A stretch of DNA of 64,000 nucleotides from Lysobacter sp. ISL-50. GTDB taxonomy: Bacteria; Pseudomonadota; Gammaproteobacteria; Xanthomonadales; Xanthomonadaceae. Below, one piece after another: positions 59,387 through 64,000 of this stretch. Below the pieces are notes generated by a model. It searched no databases. It saw nothing but the letters and a program-made list of their open reading frames with translations, and was not told where the DNA came from. Position numbers and translations under genes: made by a program. The stretch covers positions 144,228 through 208,227 of the forward strand of contig NZ_JAGGRI010000004.1 of NCBI RefSeq assembly GCF_018612875.1, given 5' to 3'. Position 1 is the stretch's first letter. Every line of letters begins with the position of its first letter.

Positions 59387-60640
59387 ATGAACAAGCAACC
59401 CACCCGCCATAGCACCCTGCTCGCCGCCGCCATCGGCGCGGTAGTGCTGTTCGGCGCTGTTCCCCAGGCGGTCGCTCAGCAGGACACCGAGCGCCAGACC
59501 GAGAAGCGCGAGAACGCCAGCAACCTTCGCGACAACGGCCGCGCCAACTCGCGCAGGAACAAGAGCGAAGACGGCAAGAAGGTCGAGAACCAGTACCCGA
59601 ACGCGACTCGCGTCGCGCCGGACGCCAAGGCCTCGTCGAAGGGCGGCTCCAAGCTGCAGAAGATGATGGACGCGTTCAACAAGGAAAAGACCGCCGACGC
59701 GCGCGCCCAGGCCGATGCGATCATCGCCGACACCGGGCTGAACCCGTACGAGCGTTCCTTCGCCGCGCAGATCGGCTTCCAGGTCGCCTACGACGCCGAC
59801 GACAACAAGGCCGCGATGGAGTACCTGAAGAAGGCCATCGAGATCAACGGCCTGGACAACAACAGCCACTTCGACCGCATGTTCGTCCTGGCCCAGCTGC
59901 AATTGCAGGAAGAGCAGTACGCCGATTCGCTGGCGACGATGGACCGCTTCCTGACCGAATCCAAGAGCACCAAGCCCGAGCACCTGATCGTCAAGGGCAA
60001 CGCGCTGTATCGCCTGGAGCGTTACCCGGAGGCCGGCAAGGTCATCAAGGCCGCCATCGACGCCTCGCCCGAGCCCAAGGCCGAGTGGCAGCAGCTGCTG
60101 ATGGCCACCTACGTGGAAAGCAACCAGGGCGCCGAAGCGGCCAAGGTCGCCGAAGCCATCGCCGCCAAGTCGCCCAACGACAAGCGCGCGCAGATGAACG
60201 TCGCCGCGGTCTACTCGCAGTCCGACATGCTCGACAAGGCCGCCGTGGTGCTCGAGAAGATGCGCGCCGCCGGCCAGTTCACCGAAGACAAGGACTACCG
60301 CCAGCTCTACTCCACCTATCTGAATCTGGATGGCAAGGAGAAGGAAGCGGCGGGCGTCATCAACGAGGGCCTGGAAAAGGGCATCCTCAAGCCGGACTAC
60401 CAAGCGTACGCGGCGCTGGCGCAGTCCTATTACTTCTCCGATCAGGCTGGCATGTCGATCGATGCGTACAAGAAAGCGGCTCCGCTCGCACCAGACGGTG
60501 AGACGTATTTGAATCTCGCCCGTGTACTGTGGCAGGAAGACCGCATCCCCGAGGCCAAGGAAGCTGCCCAGCAGGCGATCTCAAAGGGCGTTAAGAAGCC
60601 CGATGACGCCAAGAAGATTCTCGCGCTGAAAGGCAAGTAA
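59387..60640 (+). CDS. Exported TPR-repeat protein next to the TonB system
   Basis: 417 residues with a signal peptide (about 1-30). A charged, Asn/Arg-rich linker (31-85) precedes helical repeats of the TPR type (for example AMEYLKKAIEINGLDN, PEHLIVKGNALYRLERYPEA, AYAALAQSYYFSDQ). It resembles the TPR proteins that accompany TonB-ExbBD genes (TtpC-like in Vibrio). It is followed by 98 bases and tonB, on the same strand. It probably acts in the periplasm with TonB; this is inferred from context. Confidence 0.8.
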   Translation: MNKQPTRHSTLLAAAIGAVVLFGAVPQAVAQQDTERQTEKRENASNLRDNGRANSRRNKSEDGKKVENQYPNATRVAPDAKASSKGGSKLQKMMDAFNKEKTADARAQADAIIADTGLNPYERSFAAQIGFQVAYDADDNKAAMEYLKKAIEINGLDNNSHFDRMFVLAQLQLQEEQYADSLATMDRFLTESKSTKPEHLIVKGNALYRLERYPEAGKVIKAAIDASPEPKAEWQQLLMATYVESNQGAEAAKVAEAIAAKSPNDKRAQMNVAAVYSQSDMLDKAAVVLEKMRAAGQFTEDKDYRQLYSTYLNLDGKEKEAAGVINEGLEKGILKPDYQAYAALAQSYYFSDQAGMSIDAYKKAAPLAPDGETYLNLARVLWQEDRIPEAKEAAQQAISKGVKKPDDAKKILALKGK

Positions 60641-60738
60641 TTTCAGTGTGTAGAGCCCAACCGCGCTTGGAACCTGTGACGCGGTTTGGTATATGCTAGG
60701 AGGTTCCCGCGACTGGAAACGGTTGCAGGAACCGAACG

Positions 60739-61464
60739 ATGGCCCGCGGCGCCCCGGCGTCCGGAAACACCTCCCGAGCTGACGGCATGACGCAAGACCT
60801 CGAACTCCAAGTTAGGAATGATGACGACCGCGAAGGTTTGAACTGGGCACGTATTGCCGGTATCTCCTGCGCGATCGCCGTGCATGCCGCGGCGCTCCTG
60901 CTGTTGCTGGCCCCGATGACACCGCCCGCGCAGCAGCAGGACAAAGAGGAGGTGACGATGGTCAATATCATCAAGCCGCCGCCGCCGCCCCCGCCGCCCC
61001 CCCCGCCGCCGCCGGAACCGCCCAAGGAGCTCAAGCAGCCTCCGAAGGAACTGTCCCCGCCGCGACCGACCCCGACCCCTCCGCCGCCGGAACAACCGCC
61101 GGTCGAGAACCTGGATCCGAGCCCGATCGATCCGCCCGCGCCGCCGCCGGCTCCGCCCGCGCCGCCGACGGCCGCCAGCGACATCGGCTCGAGCGTGGAC
61201 CCGTCCTCGCGTCGTTTGAATCCGCCGAAGTACCCGCCGACCGAAGCCCGTCAGGGCGTGGGCGGTACCGTAGTCCTCGTGATCAGCATCGACGGCCAGG
61301 GCAACGTGCTGGACGTGCAGGTCGAGAAGTCCAGCCGTAACCGTAATCTGGACCGAGCGGCCATGGATGCCGCACGCAAGTGGCGCTTCAATCCTGAAAT
61401 GCGCAACGGTCAGCCGGTCGCAAGTCGCGTCCGCGTGCCCGTGGATTTCGTCCCGCCGACCTGA
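60739..61464 (+). CDS. tonB: Energy transducer TonB
   Basis: 241 residues. Cytoplasmic N terminus, one transmembrane helix (about 38-59), a proline-rich spacer with 13 consecutive prolines (80-92), and the C-terminal TonB domain: PPKYPPTEARQGVGGTVVLV and AAMDAARKWRFNPEMRNG. It transmits proton-motive force from ExbBD to outer-membrane receptors. ATG at 60739 is preceded by AGGA; the alternative ATG at 60787 has no ribosome-binding site. First gene of the tonB-exbB-exbD-exbD block. Confidence 0.93.
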   Translation: MARGAPASGNTSRADGMTQDLELQVRNDDDREGLNWARIAGISCAIAVHAAALLLLLAPMTPPAQQQDKEEVTMVNIIKPPPPPPPPPPPPPEPPKELKQPPKELSPPRPTPTPPPPEQPPVENLDPSPIDPPAPPPAPPAPPTAASDIGSSVDPSSRRLNPPKYPPTEARQGVGGTVVLVISIDGQGNVLDVQVEKSSRNRNLDRAAMDAARKWRFNPEMRNGQPVASRVRVPVDFVPPT

Positions 61465-61547
61465 TCGGGGTCCAGGGACAGTCGTAAGTCACATTAAGTA
61501 GTGCGTACTACATTCTTTCCTTTCCACGACATTCAAAGGTAAGCGTC

Positions 61548-62297
61548 ATGCTGCAGCAAACCACCACCGCCGCCGCCGGAGGCTCCAACGCTGAAGCACT
61601 TCAGCAGATGAGCTTCTCGCATCTGTTGCAGAACTTCGATCTCGTCGGCTGGATCGTGTTCATCACGCTCACGCTGATGTCGGTTCTGTCGGTCTACTGG
61701 ATCGTCATCAATTTCGTTAAGAACCTGCGCCTGCGCGGCTCTTCGGATCGCGTCGTCAGCACGTTCTGGGAAACCCCGAACGCCCAGGACGCCATCCGTT
61801 ACATGGAAGAGCAGTCGCGCAGCGAGCCGTTCTCGAAGATCGCGCTCGACGCCGCTCAGGCCGCCGCTCACCACCAGCGCCACGAAGGTTCGCGCCTGGT
61901 CGAGTCGCTGAACCGCTCGGAGTTCGTCGATCGCGCCCTGCGTCAGGCCGTGACCCGCGAAAGCTCGCGTCTGGAAGCCGGTCTGACCGTGCTCGCCACC
62001 GTCGGTTCGACCGCTCCGTTCGTCGGCCTGCTCGGCACCGTGTGGGGCATCTACCACGCCCTGCTGCGCCTGGGCGCCAGCGGCGAATCCTCGATTCAGG
62101 CCGTGGCCGGCCCGGTCGGTGAAGCGCTGATCATGACCGCCATCGGTCTGTTCGTCGCTATCCCGGCGGTGCTCGCATACAACTTCTTCGTGCGCCTGAA
62201 CCGCGTCACGAACAACAAGTTCGACACCTTCGCGCACGACCTGCACGACTTCTTCGCTACCGGCTCGCGCGTCGGCGAAGTCGGCGGCAAGCGTTAA
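61548..62297 (+). CDS. exbB: TonB-system proton channel ExbB
   Basis: 249 residues. MotA/TolQ/ExbB domain with three membrane helices (about 30-52, 145-170 and 190-215). Conserved segments are GSTAPFVGLLGTVWGIYHALLRL and GEALIMTAIGLFVAIPAVLAYN. It forms the pentameric channel with ExbD that drives TonB. Its start ATG follows AAAGGTAAGCG. It is 83 bases after tonB and 41 bases before the first exbD, and is therefore in one operon. Confidence 0.96.
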   Translation: MLQQTTTAAAGGSNAEALQQMSFSHLLQNFDLVGWIVFITLTLMSVLSVYWIVINFVKNLRLRGSSDRVVSTFWETPNAQDAIRYMEEQSRSEPFSKIALDAAQAAAHHQRHEGSRLVESLNRSEFVDRALRQAVTRESSRLEAGLTVLATVGSTAPFVGLLGTVWGIYHALLRLGASGESSIQAVAGPVGEALIMTAIGLFVAIPAVLAYNFFVRLNRVTNNKFDTFAHDLHDFFATGSRVGEVGGKR

Positions 62298-62338
62298 GCA
62301 ATAAGTCTCCTCATTTAGCGTAGTTCTGGAGTTCGGAC

Positions 62339-62755
62339 ATGGCCTTTAGTTCAGGCGGCGACACCGGCGGCCCCATGGCCACAATCAACGTCACGCCCCT
62401 CGTGGACGTGATGCTGGTGCTGTTGATCATCTTCATGATCACGGCGCCGTTGATGACGCATAAGGTCGAGATCAAACTGCCCGATGCCACGCTGAAGAAG
62501 ATCGAGGATGCGTCGAAGACGACGCCGATCACCTTGTCGATCCAGGAAGATGGCCACATCTACTGGAACGACGAGCCCGTGTCGGCGGAGCAGCTGGAAA
62601 GCCGGCTGTCGGTGGAAGCGCAGAAGACCCCGCAGCCGCAGCTCAATGTTCGCGGCGACAAGACCACGAAGTACCGCACCATCAACAACGTGGTGACCGT
62701 CGCGCAGAAGCAGGGCATGCGCAAGGTCGGTTTCGTCGCGATCAAAGAACGTTAA
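62339..62755 (+). CDS. exbD: ExbD biopolymer transport protein, first copy
   Basis: 138 residues. One N-terminal helix with the essential aspartate in [20 protein letters not shown], followed by the periplasmic domain (EIKLPDATLKK, NVRGDKTTKYRTINNVVTVA). ExbD inserts into the ExbB pentamer as a helical dimer. The gene is separated by 15 bases from the next exbD. Confidence 0.95.
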   Translation: MAFSSGGDTGGPMATINVTPLVDVMLVLLIIFMITAPLMTHKVEIKLPDATLKKIEDASKTTPITLSIQEDGHIYWNDEPVSAEQLESRLSVEAQKTPQPQLNVRGDKTTKYRTINNVVTVAQKQGMRKVGFVAIKER

Positions 62756-62770
62756 TCGGAGACTAGTCAG

Positions 62771-63184
<414 letters not shown>

Positions 63185-63216
63185 TTCCGTCCGGAACCGA
63201 CACTTACCGTCGTGAG

Positions 63217-63246
63217 AACGCCGCCCAACCGGGCGGCGTTTTTTTA
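63217..63246 (+). terminator. Terminator after second exbD
   Basis: AACGCCGCCC-AACC-GGGCGGCGTT followed by seven T. Confidence 0.93.
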
Positions 63247-63410
63247 TGTGCGGGGTGGACTCGATCTGATCCGATACGGATACGAATACCGGTGCCGATG
63301 CCACCTCGCGGCGGCGCGCCGCAGGGACTGCGCCTTTGGTCGCACTTGCGCTTCGGACTGTGACGGAATTAGCGTAAAGGCGGGCATCCCGCCCAAGGAT
63401 GGAGGTGCAT

Positions 63411-63815
63411 ATGGCCGGCTCCGCGTTCTCCGCATCCACCTACTCGGGCAACGCGCCCGTTGCCGAAATCAACGTCACGCCGCTGGTCGATGTGATGCTG
63501 GTGTTGTTGATCATCTTCATGGTTACCGCGCCCGCGCTGACCGGTAATCTCAACCTGTCCCTGCCCTCCCCTAACCCGGACGTGATCCGGACACCGCCCA
63601 AGGTCGCGTTGATGGTGCAGCAGGACGGCAGCTTCGATCTCGACGGCCAGCGCCTGACCACGACGCAACTGCCGGCCGCGCTCGCCGCCATCGTGCGCGC
63701 GAACCCGGACACGATCGTGGAAGTCGGCGCCAACGCCGATGCCGATTACCAGGGATTCACTCACGCCTTGTCGGCGGCGAAGGAAAGCGGCGTGCGGAAT
63801 ATTTCCAGCCGTTGA
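63411..63815 (+). CDS. Third ExbD/TolR-family protein
   Basis: 134 residues. The helix motif [20 protein letters not shown] is identical to that of the upstream ExbD proteins, including the aspartate, but the periplasmic domain is different (NLNLSLPSPNPDVIRTPPKVALM) and lacks the proline stretch. ATG at 63411 has a perfect GGAGGT site 5 bases upstream, better than ATG at 63399. It is separated from the tonB-exbB-exbD-exbD operon by a strong terminator and 226 bases, so it should have its own promoter. Partner ExbB is unknown. Confidence 0.9.
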   Translation: MAGSAFSASTYSGNAPVAEINVTPLVDVMLVLLIIFMVTAPALTGNLNLSLPSPNPDVIRTPPKVALMVQQDGSFDLDGQRLTTTQLPAALAAIVRANPDTIVEVGANADADYQGFTHALSAAKESGVRNISSR

Positions 63816-63988
63816 TGGGCGACGGATTTTAATTCTCGGCGATGTGTGTGCCGATGCAAAAATGCCGTTTTTAGCGGCCTTTTTGCTTATTGCGAGAGGT
63901 TGCGGCATTGCAGGACAAGACGCTGCGCGCTGCCTTCGGCGACATGCGAATCTACGACGCTATGCGTGACACGGTCATACCTGCGCCC

Positions 63989-64000
63989 GTCATTCCCGCG
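63989..64000. repeat. Start of a family B repeat, cut by the window edge
   Basis: CGTCATTCCCGCG matches the left end of the family B elements at 47208 and 20036. Confidence 0.6.

Noticed and set aside
61498..61511. GTAGT-GCGT-ACTAC palindrome between tonB and exbB
   Set aside because: Five-base arms only; too weak to call an operator or terminator without further data.
63739..63969. 76-codon frame after the third exbD
   Set aside because: Overlaps the exbD end and the edge region, no ribosome-binding site, no similarity.

Overview
The window is about 64 kb of very GC-rich DNA with a proteobacterial chromosomal replication-origin region in it. Gene order mnmE-yidC-rnpA-rpmH, then dnaA-dnaN-recF-gyrB, a TonB-ExbB-ExbD-ExbD locus, and the family content (long QueF, AceK with an E. 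coli-type isocitrate dehydrogenase, HrpB, YadG/YadH-type and NatA/NatB-type ABC exporters, many small lipoproteins) point to the gammaproteobacterial family Xanthomonadaceae, most likely Lysobacter or a close relative. The genus is an inference from gene content; no 16S gene is present. No tRNA, rRNA, CRISPR, transposase or phage gene was recognised.

Layout. 1-4.7 kb: a tripartite EmrAB/outer-membrane-factor type efflux operon (minus strand, broken by the window edge) and an APC-type amino-acid permease. 5-7.1 kb: a divergent LysR / aldo-keto reductase pair around a perfect 21-bp operator-like palindrome. 7.4-10.6 kb: two tandem paralogous secreted M20 amidohydrolases. 10.9-14.8 kb: queF, a LysM protein, lipoproteins, a frameshifted ychJ, a UPF0149/SEC-C protein and a YkgJ-type cysteine-cluster protein. 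15.1-20 kb: icd and its regulator aceK, separated by a lipoprotein and a DUF4344-like metallopeptidase. 20.3-28.9 kb: LysR regulator, periplasmic methyltransferase-like protein, rluE-like pseudouridine synthase, a large exported protein with one CxxCH motif, an EamA exporter, a broken aldo-keto reductase and a receiver/histidine-kinase hybrid. 29.1-41.6 kb: hrpB, tatD, small exported proteins, two ABC export systems, a ferredoxin-NADP reductase-like flavoprotein and an exported S33 hydrolase. 41.7-45.4 kb: a lipoprotein carrying a TonB C-terminal domain, and an SPFH/zinc-ribbon gene pair.

45.7-58.4 kb is the origin region: mnmE, yidC, rnpA and rpmH run leftward; dnaA, dnaN, recF and gyrB run rightward. 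The 680-bp dnaA-dnaN gap has a perfect DnaA box, a near-perfect one and an AT-rich stretch, so it is the best oriC candidate. Four parS-like palindromes lie between the end of dnaN and the start of gyrB, two of them inside recF. No parA/parB gene is in the window. 58.4-64 kb: an M48 peptidase lipoprotein, a TPR protein, and tonB-exbB-exbD-exbD followed, after a terminator, by a third exbD-like gene.

Intergenic spaces carry at least two dispersed repeat families: a hairpin family with CCCCCCTTT/AAAGGGGGG ends (4.9, 7.2, 10.6, 12.9 and 37.8 kb), and a family of 53-bp units centred on ATTCCCGC..GCGGGAAT (9.0, 20.1, 47.2 kb and the right edge). The strongest items for follow-up are the parS cluster, these repeats, the LysR operator, the third ExbD, and the two decayed genes.
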